Source: Terriglobia bacterium (GTDB lineage Bacteria > Acidobacteriota > Terriglobia > Acidiferrales > UBA7541). Taken from it: DNA of 64,000 nucleotides. The translations under genes and the position numbers were made by a program. Position 1 is the stretch's first letter, and each line of letters starts with the position of its first letter. Of the stretch, positions 43,086-51,994 are shown one piece after another. The notes beneath the pieces are model-generated. The model did not search any database. It saw only the letters and a list, made by a program, of their open reading frames with translations, and was not told the DNA's origin. The stretch spans positions 97,714 to 161,713 of the forward strand of contig JAIQFB010000022.1 of NCBI GenBank assembly GCA_020073485.1, read 5' to 3'.

Positions 43086-44816
43086 CTAATCCATATAGAC
43101 GCCTGACCCGAGGATATAGGTATCCTGGCCTGATTGAACTTTCCGCACGTATGCTTGCTTACGTGCAGGCGTATTACTTCCGGGCTTGTACCAGAAGTAA
43201 TCAACCCAGGCGCTGCCATCCTTCATGGCAGCGGATATATACTCGTGGGCCACTGCCTTCCCCTTCACATCCCTCATATCGATGAGGTTCTTTCCTTCCA
43301 TGCTGGGTTGCGCGGGATTTACCAACTCGGTTCCATCGGTTGCGTCAACGAACACGTAGGTGTCCATAAAGACAAAGGGACCAGTCTTGTCCCGCAATTG
43401 GCTAAAGGCTTCCTTCCCTTGGTCTGCTACGAGAGTGGCCGCATGATTCACCACATCCTCGATGAACGCCTTGTCCATCCGCATGTTGTAAATCCCACTG
43501 CCGATGAGGTACTGCTTCCCGGAAGGAAAGCTCACCCGTTTCACAAACGTGGACTTCCATGTCGGGAAGATATCACCGGGCTCAGGGTACATGTAATGGA
43601 CCCATCCCTCGCCTGACGGGCTGCCAGCCGCCTCCAGGAACATCTTGCCGAAGGGTCTTCCCAAAACATCTTTGATATTGCTCACATTCTGGCCCTCGAT
43701 TGCGGGGTCGGCGGCGTGGAAAACCCTAGTCCCATCCATCGTCCAGACAAATATGTAAGTATCGTCACCGAACCACTTGGATCCCTTCTTTCGAAACTCG
43801 GGGTAAGCCTTTTCGCCTTGTTCTTCCAGTACGGTTGCTCCTTCCCGGACCAGTGTCATCAGTTCCGGGGCGGTCATCTTCTTGCCGACTGAGACGGCTT
43901 TGGGAGCATCGGCTAAGTAGACGCCACAACCTACCAACACCCATTGGTCTCCCATCTTCGCTTTGCTTACATAAGTGGACTTCTGCGTGGAAACGCTATC
44001 TCCCGGCTTCGGCCACATGTAGTCGACCCAGCCGGAACCACTGGTTTGCACCACCTTAAGCATTTCCCGGATGAGTTGCTTGCCTTGGGTGTCCTTCACG
44101 TCCAAAATGTTGCGTCCCTCCAGGTTCGGAAAGCCCGGGTTGACCAGATCGACGCCATTCCTGTCGATCACGAAAATATACGCGTCCTTGGCGATGAATG
44201 AACCTGTCGGATCGTGGAAGAGCGGAAAGGCCGACTCGCCATTCCTCTCGATCTGTGCGACGGCGTCTGCCACCGCATCTTGGACAAAAGTTCTTTCCAT
44301 GCGATCGTTGTACATGCCGCTACCGACGATGTAGCTCTTGCGGGACGGTGCGGTCACGAGCCGCACGTAGGTGCTTTTCCACCGAGGAAGAAGCCCACCC
44401 GGGACAGGCCATTGATAGTGGTACCAGCCTCCTGGTTTGCTGGGGATCGTCATTGCAGAATCGATGAGTCCCCGGATGATGGGTTTTCCGTTGATGTCCT
44501 TCAGGTCGAGCTCATTCCTGCCTTCCAATGCCGGATCCGGATGGACAAGCATGTTTCCTTTGGGATCCAGCACAAAGATATACGCCTCTCCCTGTCGCCA
44601 GCGGCTGCCGGAGACGCGGAAATCGTTGAATGCCCCTTCGCCTTTTGTGCGGACCAGCTTGGACGCGTCGTTCACCAAAGTAATGAGCTGGAGAGTCTCC
44701 TTATGTTGGTAGACCTGATCGGAATTGGCGGTAACGCTCTGCGCGTTGACGTTGAACGCTCCCATAAAGATAAGTGGGGCTAGACTGATAAGAGAAACCA
44801 CTCTTGACGTGTGCAT
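43086..44816 (-). CDS. Secreted protein of four tandem Cache-like domains
   Basis: 576 residues with a signal peptide (cut after NVNA near residue 25) and no membrane segment afterwards. Four repeats of about 135 residues each show the same blocks: YIFVLDPKGNMLVHP, then EGRNELDLKD, GGWYHYQWPVPG, KSTYVRLV, and SYIVGSGMY (repeat 1); equivalents are YIFVIDRNGVDLVNP, YIFVWTMDGTRVFHA and YVFVDATDGTELVNP. This is the single-Cache sensor fold normally found once on the outside of chemoreceptors or kinases. Here there is no output domain, so it may bind small organic acids or quinones in the periplasm and hand them to a partner (inference). Confidence 0.85.
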   Translation of the reverse strand: MHTSRVVSLISLAPLIFMGAFNVNAQSVTANSDQVYQHKETLQLITLVNDASKLVRTKGEGAFNDFRVSGSRWRQGEAYIFVLDPKGNMLVHPDPALEGRNELDLKDINGKPIIRGLIDSAMTIPSKPGGWYHYQWPVPGGLLPRWKSTYVRLVTAPSRKSYIVGSGMYNDRMERTFVQDAVADAVAQIERNGESAFPLFHDPTGSFIAKDAYIFVIDRNGVDLVNPGFPNLEGRNILDVKDTQGKQLIREMLKVVQTSGSGWVDYMWPKPGDSVSTQKSTYVSKAKMGDQWVLVGCGVYLADAPKAVSVGKKMTAPELMTLVREGATVLEEQGEKAYPEFRKKGSKWFGDDTYIFVWTMDGTRVFHAADPAIEGQNVSNIKDVLGRPFGKMFLEAAGSPSGEGWVHYMYPEPGDIFPTWKSTFVKRVSFPSGKQYLIGSGIYNMRMDKAFIEDVVNHAATLVADQGKEAFSQLRDKTGPFVFMDTYVFVDATDGTELVNPAQPSMEGKNLIDMRDVKGKAVAHEYISAAMKDGSAWVDYFWYKPGSNTPARKQAYVRKVQSGQDTYILGSGVYMD

Positions 44817-45032
44817 TTCAGATTCTCCTTGCCTCGCAGGTGTTGTCTTTAGGCGTAAATGAATATTGGTTGACCCGGTATCGCAAAAGATGTGCGCTCA
44901 ATCACTCATCAACGTATCGTATGCATTCAGATCAGCGTGACGACGATCACAGCAATCAATTCGTGCGTGCCTGAACATAAAGCACTCGCATCTGGTGGCA
45001 CGTTGTGCCGAAATGGTTGAGAGGGGGTTCTT

Positions 45033-45350
45033 ATGGTTGCTCGCATTGTCACAATTCCGCTAAGGCCCGGCAGCAGACCGGAGTTTGCCAAGGCAATTGA
45101 AAAGGTCATCCCGCTGCTCCGTACCCACAAAGGATTCCTGGACGAAATTGCTTTGGTCACCTCAGACGGCAAGATCGGTTTCGGAATCAGTTTCTGGGAC
45201 AGCAAAGAGAGTGCGGAGGCTTACAACCGTTCCGGCTATAGCGATGTAATGAAGGCTCTCGGTCCGGTGGTTGCTGGGCTCGTTCAGTTGCAACTTTGCG
45301 AGGTGATCAACTCTACGGCCCACAAGATAGCAACGGCTGTAAATGCCTGA
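45033..45350 (+). CDS. Antibiotic biosynthesis monooxygenase (ABM)-like small protein
   Basis: 105 residues with the dimeric alpha+beta barrel pattern of ABM-domain proteins: MVARIVTIPLRPGSRPEFAK at the start, a central HKGFLDEIALVTSDGKIGFGI strand pair, SFWDSKESAEAYNRSGY, and a C-terminal helix. Such proteins can be quinol or haem-degrading monooxygenases or simply small-ligand binders. GAGAGGGGG precedes the ATG by about eight bases. It is transcribed divergently from the Cache-repeat gene and runs toward the universal stress gene. Confidence 0.7.
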   Translation: MVARIVTIPLRPGSRPEFAKAIEKVIPLLRTHKGFLDEIALVTSDGKIGFGISFWDSKESAEAYNRSGYSDVMKALGPVVAGLVQLQLCEVINSTAHKIATAVNA

Positions 45351-45446
45351 GCAACTGATTTATCTTAAGGACGAAGGAAACGTTACAAGGCAGGGGAATT
45401 CACGCACGATTCCGACTGGATATCTCAAGAGTCTTTGGAGGATTTT

Positions 45447-45863
45447 ATGAAGGTCCTACTGGCCATCGACGACTCGAAATTTTCCGAAGCGGCTACGCAA
45501 GCGCTGATCGCACAAGCAAAACCCACGGGAACCGAAGTGCGAGTCCTGCATGTAATTGAATCGTTTGTGTCCCTCAAAGATTGGAAGCCTGTGATCGAGC
45601 AGCTACGGAAAAAGGGTAAAGTGCTCCTTGCGCAAACGGCGCAAGCACTGCGTACTGCGGGCTTTCAGGTGGCGACAACCATGGAGGAAGGCAACCCGAA
45701 ATCTGTCATTGTTGATTTTGCTGCACAATGGCCTGCCGACCTGGTTGTCATGGGCTCGCATGGAGACAAAGGATTCGACCGGTTCCTACTGGGCAGCGTA
45801 TCCGAGAGCGTCGTGCGCCACGCGCCTTGCTCAGTGCAAGTCGTCCGTATTCCAAAACGGTGA
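45447..45863 (+). CDS. Universal stress protein (UspA family)
   Basis: 138-residue single-domain Usp with KVLLAIDDSKFSEAATQAL at the start and the ATP-binding motif VMGSHGDKGFDRFLLGSVSESVVRHAPCSVQVVR near 97-130 (G-2x-G-9x-G(S/T)), so it should bind ATP. ATG 45447 is chosen because GGAGG ends five bases before it; an upstream TTG at 45435 overlaps that site. It lies 96 bases after the ABM-like gene in the same direction and may share its transcript under stress. Confidence 0.88.
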   Translation: MKVLLAIDDSKFSEAATQALIAQAKPTGTEVRVLHVIESFVSLKDWKPVIEQLRKKGKVLLAQTAQALRTAGFQVATTMEEGNPKSVIVDFAAQWPADLVVMGSHGDKGFDRFLLGSVSESVVRHAPCSVQVVRIPKR

Positions 45864-46200
45864 GGGACACACCTCGTAATGGTTCTTGGTGAACGCGATG
45901 TGAGGGGAGAGGTTCAATTTCGCGCGGCTAGTGGTTAGTTGATATCGCTGAATGCAACGACTGCCCCGCCTTCCAACGGCTCCACAGGCCGGTCCTCTGC
46001 GTCGCGGAAAGCTTCACACGCCTCCCTTGCGTCATAAACACCACCTTTACAGAAAAGATTTACGGCAGATTGTGGTGCATCGACCGGTTGAGCTGGCAGG
46101 GATTCTCGGAATTTGGCCTCCGGTCCGTTGGCGTATTTCCATCCTGCTATCCCTGTATCGCAATTCCAAGCAAGGCGTGCAATTATTCCAAGGTTTCGAC
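45864..46200. other. Intergenic region carrying repeated sequence, 337 bases
   Basis: The frame of the next gene is open upstream to 45952, but that stretch has no homology-like character and ends at a sequence repeated elsewhere. TGCATCGACCGGTTGA at 46076-46091 recurs at 55749-55764 with about 30 further similar bases. The last 30 bases belong to the duplicated segment also found at 47665. Confidence 0.5.
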
Positions 46201-46275
46201 ATGTCCGTATTCAACATTCCATTCCGGCGCTTGCTGTTCGCTTTCACTTTGGTTCTATTGCCTTGTGCGATGGCG
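46171..46275 (+). repeat. Duplicated 5' segment, copy 1
   Basis: About 105 bases spanning the ribosome site, start codon and first 25 codons of the polytopic protein gene match copy 2 at 47665-47768. The 37 bases 46200-46236 are identical to 47693-47729. Confidence 0.85.
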
Positions 46276-47598
46276 GTTTGCTTGCTCCTTTGGGTGGCCT
46301 TGTACAACGGTTATCCGACCGTCTACCCGGATACTGGCGCGTATCTTTATACCGGTGCGTTTCTCATCGCGCTACCTCCCTTCCGCGCGCCCGGTTACGG
46401 CATCTTTGCCAATTGGACGAGCTTGGGCACCAGCGCCTGGTTTACGGCCATAGCCCAGGGGATCCTCGTCGTTACCGTGCTGTACGAAACGTGCAAGTAC
46501 CTGATCGGCGGCGAGGCTAAATTCCGCGCCACATGCATGCTCGCTATCGTATGCGTATTGGCGGTGCTGACGAGTCTGCCGTGGGAAGTGTCGCTGCTCA
46601 TGCCCGATGTTTTTGCCGGCATGGTTTTTCTTTCGGTGTTCTTGTTGGCATTCAACGAAAAGTTGCGGCTGGCCGAACGGATCATTCTGGCTGCAATCCT
46701 GACTATTTCCGTCAGCGCCCATATGTCGCTGCTGCCGATCGCGGCGCTGTTCGTCGCGGCGCTGGTTATTCCAAGGCTTGCCGGTTGGCAGATGCGAGGG
46801 ACCCCTCCAATAAGAACAACGCTCGCATGGCTGCTTGTCCCTATGATCGCGGCTGGAATCTGGACGGCGACACTGAATCGCAGAATGGGACTCGGCTTCC
46901 ACCTTTCGGTATCGGGGAATGAATTCCTTCTCGGGAGGCTGTTTGGCGACGGCCTGGCGGCGGATTTCCTCCGTGATAACTGTCCGCGGAAACCGTTTAT
47001 TGCTTGCCGGTATCTCAACAATCTGCCCCGAACAACGGAGCAATTCCTGTTCTGGCATCCTCTGCTGCGCGAACTGGACGGGCACGGAGATGAGTTGGCG
47101 GAACTCGTCCACGGGACGCTAGCCGCCTACCCGTTACGGTTCGTTGAGAGCAGCATTATGGAAACGTTGCGCCAGCTCACCAGGTTCCGTACCGGGGATG
47201 AAATTCGAGACTTTGCCTTGCACGCGCCGAATTCGAATGCTGCCGTGATCCAGCAAATTCTCCCGCGCGATTTCCCTGCATTTTCGAATTCCAGAATGAT
47301 TCGCGGCCGCCTGCTCGCGTTGGCCAACGCCGCAGCCACAGTAGACACGGTCGTATTCTGGCTGAGTGCGGCGGCGTGCCTGGTGCTTGCGTGGACCGAA
47401 CGCCCGGAAAGGTTGAACCCGTTCCTCTATTCGGCAATCGCGTTTCTGGTAATCAATGCGGCGATTTGCGCCACGCTTGCAGGCGTGTACGATCGCTACC
47501 AAAGCCGGGTGGCGTGGATCATGCCGCTCTGCTTCACGTTTTACGCGGCCGGCTGGATCGCGAGCAAGAATGCGCGAACTCCTGAAAATCCCGGCTAG
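46201..47598 (+). CDS. Polytopic membrane protein, possible GT-C type glycosyltransferase
   Basis: 465 residues with about ten to eleven hydrophobic helices. After helix 1 comes YPTVYPDTGAYLYTG and then PPFRAPGYGIF, which resembles the Asp-containing loop and R-PGYP pattern at the start of GT-C enzymes such as ArnT-like lipid-linked sugar transferases (pattern similarity only). A soluble loop near 245-340 carries two Cys (DNCPRKPFIACRYLN). Start taken at ATG 46201, though the frame is open upstream. The N-terminus MSVFNIPFRRLL is shared with the next gene by DNA duplication. No named family is claimed. Confidence 0.65.
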   Translation: MSVFNIPFRRLLFAFTLVLLPCAMAVCLLLWVALYNGYPTVYPDTGAYLYTGAFLIALPPFRAPGYGIFANWTSLGTSAWFTAIAQGILVVTVLYETCKYLIGGEAKFRATCMLAIVCVLAVLTSLPWEVSLLMPDVFAGMVFLSVFLLAFNEKLRLAERIILAAILTISVSAHMSLLPIAALFVAALVIPRLAGWQMRGTPPIRTTLAWLLVPMIAAGIWTATLNRRMGLGFHLSVSGNEFLLGRLFGDGLAADFLRDNCPRKPFIACRYLNNLPRTTEQFLFWHPLLRELDGHGDELAELVHGTLAAYPLRFVESSIMETLRQLTRFRTGDEIRDFALHAPNSNAAVIQQILPRDFPAFSNSRMIRGRLLALANAAATVDTVVFWLSAAACLVLAWTERPERLNPFLYSAIAFLVINAAICATLAGVYDRYQSRVAWIMPLCFTFYAAGWIASKNARTPENPG

Positions 47599-47664
47599 CT
47601 TCTATTCTTTTCTGGCATGTATTCCGATCGGAAACCCAACCATCTTGGTTGAGCAGTGACTAAG

Positions 47665-47768
47665 CAGGCGTACAATTATTCCAGGTTTTCGGCATGTCCG
47701 TATTCAACATTCCATTCCGGCGCTTGCTGCCCGTTTGCAGTTTGCTTCTACTCCCTCTTGCGATGGCG
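47665..47768 (+). repeat. Duplicated 5' segment, copy 2
   Basis: Matches copy 1 at 46171-46275, covering the leader and the signal-peptide codons of the following gene. It is identical over 37 bases at the start codon and diverges after codon 12. Confidence 0.85.
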
Positions 47769-48902
47769 AACACTTGCGCCGCGCAGGTTCAGAGGTCGCT
47801 GTGCAACAAAGGCGACAATGGGTTCCGGGCAATATTCCGGACAGGGGTGGGGGTAACGGTGGAGCCGGCAAAGAGTGAAGGCTTGTCGTTACGGGAATGC
47901 CAGGCGTCGCTGCAATGGAAGGAGGAAAATATCGTCGTTGCCGAAAAGGCGGCGCAAATCGACCTCGACCTGTTTGGCGTTGATCTGAGCAAGGACGGGG
48001 CGGTCGCCGCGTTTCAAATCAAGAAAACCCCCGGCGAGTGCTGCGCGAGCTATCAGATTTACTCCCTGGAGAAACGCCCGCGATTGCTGCGGACGATCAC
48101 CGGCGGAAGTTATTTTACGGCCTCGGACAAGGATCTCGACGGGCGTATTGAAATCTGGACGGACGACTCTGCCGCGATGAATGGCCTGGATGGCCTGCAG
48201 GTGGCGTACGTGGATTATCCGCCGGCGTATGTGCTCCGATTCGAGAATGGCAGGCTGCTCGATGCGAGTGGCGAATTCCAGGATTATTTTGACGGCATCG
48301 CCGGGCGCGTCCGGGATCAAATCAAACCCGATTCCCTTCGCGAGTTCCAACTCAGCGACGGCAGGCTGCAGCCGGATAGTTCTTCCGACTTTGAGCGAAT
48401 CAGCCGGCTGCGCGCCGTAAAAATCCAGGCTTTGGAGATCGTCTGGGCCTACCTGTACAGCGGCCGTGAACAAGAAGCATGGCATGCACTCGCGGAAATG
48501 TGGCCGGCCGGAGATGCCGAGCGCATCCGGCGGGAGGTGACCAATGCACGAGCGAACGGGATTCTTGCTCAAGTGGATAGCGTATCGACGACGAATGGAC
48601 AGGCCCGAAAAAAACCTAGCTCGGTCTACAAACAATCGGAGGTAACGCCGGCCAAGGCCATCTACCTGTGGCGGCCGTCGCCCTCCAATCCCCTGGAATA
48701 CAGTTTATTGGAGACAGAAGTGGTTCTCGATCTGGTGATCGATTCCGCCGGTAAAGTGTCCTCCGCGGCGCCGGTCGGAAAAGAGGGAACCGCCGACGCG
48801 GCACTGCTGAGCGCAGCCAAAGAATGGAAGTTTATTCCGGGCTTGAAAAACGGCCACTCGGTTGCCAGCCGATTGCGTTTGTACACATCTCTAAGGCGAT
48901 AA
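47694..48902 (+). CDS. Secreted protein with TonB C-terminal-like domain
   Basis: 402 residues beginning with a signal peptide (MSVFNIPFRRLLPV then a Leu-rich stretch, cut near NTCAAQ). The middle (about 90-190) has ECCASYQIYSLE and DKDLDGRIEIWTDD, the latter an EF-like Asp-rich loop. The C-terminal 85 residues (VVLDLVIDSAGKVSSAAPV..., AAKEWKFIPGLKNG) match the TonB C-terminal fold pattern often seen at the ends of acidobacterial secreted proteins. Its start is a copy of the start of the gene before it. Function unknown. Confidence 0.75.
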   Translation: MSVFNIPFRRLLPVCSLLLLPLAMANTCAAQVQRSLCNKGDNGFRAIFRTGVGVTVEPAKSEGLSLRECQASLQWKEENIVVAEKAAQIDLDLFGVDLSKDGAVAAFQIKKTPGECCASYQIYSLEKRPRLLRTITGGSYFTASDKDLDGRIEIWTDDSAAMNGLDGLQVAYVDYPPAYVLRFENGRLLDASGEFQDYFDGIAGRVRDQIKPDSLREFQLSDGRLQPDSSSDFERISRLRAVKIQALEIVWAYLYSGREQEAWHALAEMWPAGDAERIRREVTNARANGILAQVDSVSTTNGQARKKPSSVYKQSEVTPAKAIYLWRPSPSNPLEYSLLETEVVLDLVIDSAGKVSSAAPVGKEGTADAALLSAAKEWKFIPGLKNGHSVASRLRLYTSLRR

Positions 48903-49061
48903 ATCGCGAAGGGACCGCGCCTGCCCGTGCATATGACGCGACTACCAGTCCGTTAACAAGCAGTTTGCATACTTTCCTTCGAACGGATCGTCGAGGCGGG
49001 GCTCGCCGGGAGCGTTCTTTATACTTCGGCCATTTATCAGGCGGAATAGGTTTTTCCTTGG

Positions 49062-50357
49062 TCAGACCACCGGGTCGCCGTGTATTTCCACTTCCTCCAT
49101 ATCCACGCCACACGCTTCCGGCAACGGCAGGCGGCCCGTCCAGTTGGCCCATCCCCAGAAGATCGCAGTGGACGAACTCAGCAAGCCCGCCACGGTGCCG
49201 ATGGTTCGAGGGCTGTAATGGGTGGAAGCAATTCCCGCTCCCATCATCGACAGCATCATCATCGTCCACGTAAGCGTTTCGATCGTCGAAAAGACGCGCC
49301 CTCGATATTGGTCCGAAACGGTCTTGAGGATGTACGAGTAGTTCAAGACCGAATTCACGGCCATTGCGGCGCGCGACACGAAGATAAATAACAGCGCCAG
49401 CTCGAACCGTTGCATCCGGCTGAACAGCACGTACGCCCCTCCGTGCACGACATAATCAATAAAGACTGCCAGCTTGTAATCCTGAAAGGACAGTTTTCTG
49501 CCCAGCCAGTTCGCGAACGCGCCGCCGAGAAGCAGGCCCAGCCCGGCGCATCCCCAAATGGTGCCGATGCCGGCGGCGCCCCGGTTAAACACAACCTCGC
49601 CAAACAGCGTGAACAGAATCTGCGCCGCGCCCCCTCCCGTGGCCCATCCCACCGCGAGCAGCGCAATCGCCAGAACGAGCGGAATGGAACGCATATACCG
49701 CAGTCCTTCGCGATATTCATGCCACGGGCGGATCACCTCCGCCTCCGTCAGGTCCCTGTGTTCGGCCCGGAACTGTTTGCCTGGCGGAGGCCTCAAGTTC
49801 CAGATCGCCCAGGCCGAAAATACGAATGAAAGCGCATTGAATGTGAACGCCCATTCATAACCAATGCCGACCACGGTTGCGCCCAGAAATGTTCCAATCG
49901 TCAGATTGGTCCATTGGGTCGTCTGCGTCAGCGAATTCGCGGTATGGATCTCCTCTTTGTTCGCGATGGTCGGCAGAATGGCGGACCGCCCGGCGGTGAA
50001 AAATGGCGAGGCAATCATCAGCAGCGCGCTGAACACATAGAGCAGCCACACCTGATGTTGCCGCAGCGCCAGGATGAATCCCAGCGCCACCACCGCGCGC
50101 ACCAGATCGCTGGCGATCATGATTCGCTTGCGGTCAAATCTGTCGAGCAGCACCCCTGCCAGCGGCCCAATGGTGATCGCGGGAATCGCGCGCGACAGCA
50201 TGACGCCCATGATGACCAGCCCGGAATGCGTCAGCTCCATCGCAAGCGCGAAGACCGCGATATTGTTGAAATTGTCGCCGATTTCGCTCACCACCTGGCC
50301 CATCCAGGTGTAGCGATAATTGCGGTTGTGGCGAAGCAGTTGGAGGAATTCGCGCAT
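49062..50357 (-). CDS. MFS transporter (EntS/MFS_3-like)
   Basis: 431-residue inner-membrane exporter with about 12 helices. RNYRYTWMGQVVSEIGDNF near the start and the loop RFDRKRIMIASDLVRA near 77-92 (the MFS A-motif) are typical of the enterobactin-exporter-like branch. GRSAILPTIANKEEIHTANSL near 137 and DQYRGRVFSTIETL near 358 are further family blocks. The C-terminus is a soluble acidic tail of about 20 residues. Substrate unknown; no siderophore genes are near. It is transcribed alone, away from the gene at 50998. Confidence 0.9.
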   Translation of the reverse strand: MREFLQLLRHNRNYRYTWMGQVVSEIGDNFNNIAVFALAMELTHSGLVIMGVMLSRAIPAITIGPLAGVLLDRFDRKRIMIASDLVRAVVALGFILALRQHQVWLLYVFSALLMIASPFFTAGRSAILPTIANKEEIHTANSLTQTTQWTNLTIGTFLGATVVGIGYEWAFTFNALSFVFSAWAIWNLRPPPGKQFRAEHRDLTEAEVIRPWHEYREGLRYMRSIPLVLAIALLAVGWATGGGAAQILFTLFGEVVFNRGAAGIGTIWGCAGLGLLLGGAFANWLGRKLSFQDYKLAVFIDYVVHGGAYVLFSRMQRFELALLFIFVSRAAMAVNSVLNYSYILKTVSDQYRGRVFSTIETLTWTMMMLSMMGAGIASTHYSPRTIGTVAGLLSSSTAIFWGWANWTGRLPLPEACGVDMEEVEIHGDPVV

Positions 50358-50997
50358 CAGTCCGTGCAGCTCTCGACGTCAAACCGTTTCCCCGGCGAGT
50401 ATTCGATTGTGAAGTGAGCATCAGGAGCTGCCATGCCTGAAAGTTTGACACAATTCCCTTCGTCGCACACCTTGCTGTTCGGCAACTTGTGACTGACAGC
50501 AGCTCCCTCGGAAACTGGGCCTTTGGTTCAAGGTAGCCGGAGTCCGGAGGACCTGGCCATGATGTAGACTCTCTCATTCGCAAGGCACAAAAACTCTGGC
50601 TGACCACCCCCAGGCGAGTTTTCTTAACGATTTTCCGGAGGTGAATCATGAAGCGCACGTGGCTTGCGACGAGAAGCAGGTGCATATGCGCGGCGGACAA
50701 CTCTGGAAGAGGCACTTTCGGGCGCCGCGCCTGCTGTTATGCACATTCCGGGGGGCCCGTTCATCAGAGGCTGGCTCAGGTCACGACTCTGATATAGAGT
50801 TGACCGGCGGATAAATTATGGAAAATGGCGTCGGGCAGAGATCCGGAAACAACGGTGAAAAACCATCTGGCCGATTCGCCTTTCATGCAGCGCCCGCGAG
50901 GGCGCAACGGCCGCACGCATGCCGTACAGTTCTTATTAGAACCACCATCTCGGAACAGGTTGCCAGGGCAACACATTCTTGCCCAAGGAGTGAGGTT
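50358..50997. other. Intergenic region, 640 bases
   Basis: Between divergently transcribed genes. It holds one small open frame with a strong ribosome site (50648-50797) and otherwise no recognisable gene. The reading frame of the NTF2-like gene is open upstream to 50818 but looks non-coding there. Confidence 0.45.
50648..50797 (+). CDS. Possible 49-residue peptide or gene-start relic
   Basis: GGAGGTGA (50637-50644) is a full anti-Shine-Dalgarno match, three bases before an ATG that opens MKRTWLATRSRCICAAD and runs 49 codons to TAG. The first residues resemble the basic start of a signal peptide but no hydrophobic core follows, and the rest is Cys/Gly/Arg-rich without a family. It could be a truncated gene start; I give it little weight as a protein. 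Confidence 0.2.
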   Translation: MKRTWLATRSRCICAADNSGRGTFGRRACCYAHSGGPVHQRLAQVTTLI

Positions 50998-51495
50998 ATG
51001 AATCGAATGCGGTTCGGGGCATCTATTACTCTTCTGGTTTTGTTTTCCTTGTCGTTTCCGATTGCAGGCGCGCGGGTGCAGTCAAATTCGTCCGATGCCG
51101 AATCTGCTGCAATCCGGCAGGTCATTGATGAGTTCGTAGGAGCGTTTAACAGGCACGACGCGCATGGATGGGCGATGCCCTTTGGAGAGGACGGCGACTT
51201 CACAAACGTCTCCGGGCTGACTCGACACGGGCAGAAAGAAGTCGAGGAACGGTTTAAAGGATTATTTGCCGGCGCTCTGAAGGATGCCCATCGAACGGCT
51301 ACGGTGAGGCACATCCGCTTTGTGAAGCCCGATGTTGTGGCCGCGGATGCGGAGTGGGCGCTGGTCGGATCGCGGGCCGCGGATGGTTCCGAGAATCCCG
51401 TCCGTAAGGGAATCTTCACCTGGGTCATGGTGAAGCGGGATGGCCGTTGGATGTTTGCGGACTTCCACGAGTCCGAATTCGTAACGATGAGGTAG
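50998..51495 (+). CDS. Secreted NTF2-like (SgcJ/DUF4440-type) protein
   Basis: 165 residues: a signal peptide (LLVLFSLSFPIAGARVQ, cut near 27) and a compact NTF2-like domain of about 130 residues with AIRQVIDEFVGAFNRHDAHGWAMPFGEDGDFTNVSG and the late strand GIFTWVMVKRDGRWMFADFH. Proteins of this type have a cone-shaped pocket and are enzymes or ligand binders of unknown role. AAGGAGTGAGG lies just before the ATG at 50998. Monocistronic. Confidence 0.82.
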   Translation: MNRMRFGASITLLVLFSLSFPIAGARVQSNSSDAESAAIRQVIDEFVGAFNRHDAHGWAMPFGEDGDFTNVSGLTRHGQKEVEERFKGLFAGALKDAHRTATVRHIRFVKPDVVAADAEWALVGSRAADGSENPVRKGIFTWVMVKRDGRWMFADFHESEFVTMR

Positions 51496-51959
51496 GCAAT
51501 TGAGAATAGAACGCACGTGTATCGTGTTTCGGGAGCGCATGCGAGATCGCCCCCGAACAATGCAAGGAGATTCACGCGGCATACGCGGTTCTCAGGGTTC
51601 CGGAGTATGACTTCTCACAAGCTTCGTGCTTACATGGGCTCCGGCAACTGGACAGATGCGGACTACCTGGAGAAGCGCAGGAAGTGGAAAATTGGTCCCG
51701 GGGAGTTATCCGGAAGTTCGCGTGGAGCGAAAAGCAGTTGAATTACTTCCGAGTTCGCCGGCGCTCGGAAGGAATCAGATCGATCCTGCAAAATTTTCGG
51801 GAAACAATTCCTCATCGCTTTTTTCCTGGCAAGACGAGCGTTATGCGTCACCGCTCCAGAAATAATGGCAAGAGCGAGTGAGGCTCCAAAGCAGGATCAC
51901 CATCGAGACACCCTCGGCGACGGCAAGGCCCGCCGCGTTGTATTCCAAGGCACCGCCCC

Positions 51960-51988
51960 TTGACATATCGTGGTACGATATAAATAAT
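51960..51988 (+). promoter_or_regulatory. Strong promoter with palindromic operator
   Basis: TTGACA (51960-51965), 17-base spacer, AATAAT (51983-51988, five of six consensus). The spacer carries a perfect inverted repeat ATATCGT-GGT-ACGATAT (51965-51981), overlapping the -35 edge, as expected for a repressor site. The only transcription unit downstream is about 90 bases. Confidence 0.6.
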
Positions 51989-51994
51989 AATAGA

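Noticed and set aside
45952..46200. 83-residue N-terminal extension of the polytopic protein
   Set aside because: It reads through intergenic repeats; the ATG at 46201 gives a normal membrane-protein start and is shared with the gene at 47694.
51517..51741. 74-codon frame after the NTF2-like gene
   Set aside because: No ribosome site and no recognisable pattern; left as intergenic.
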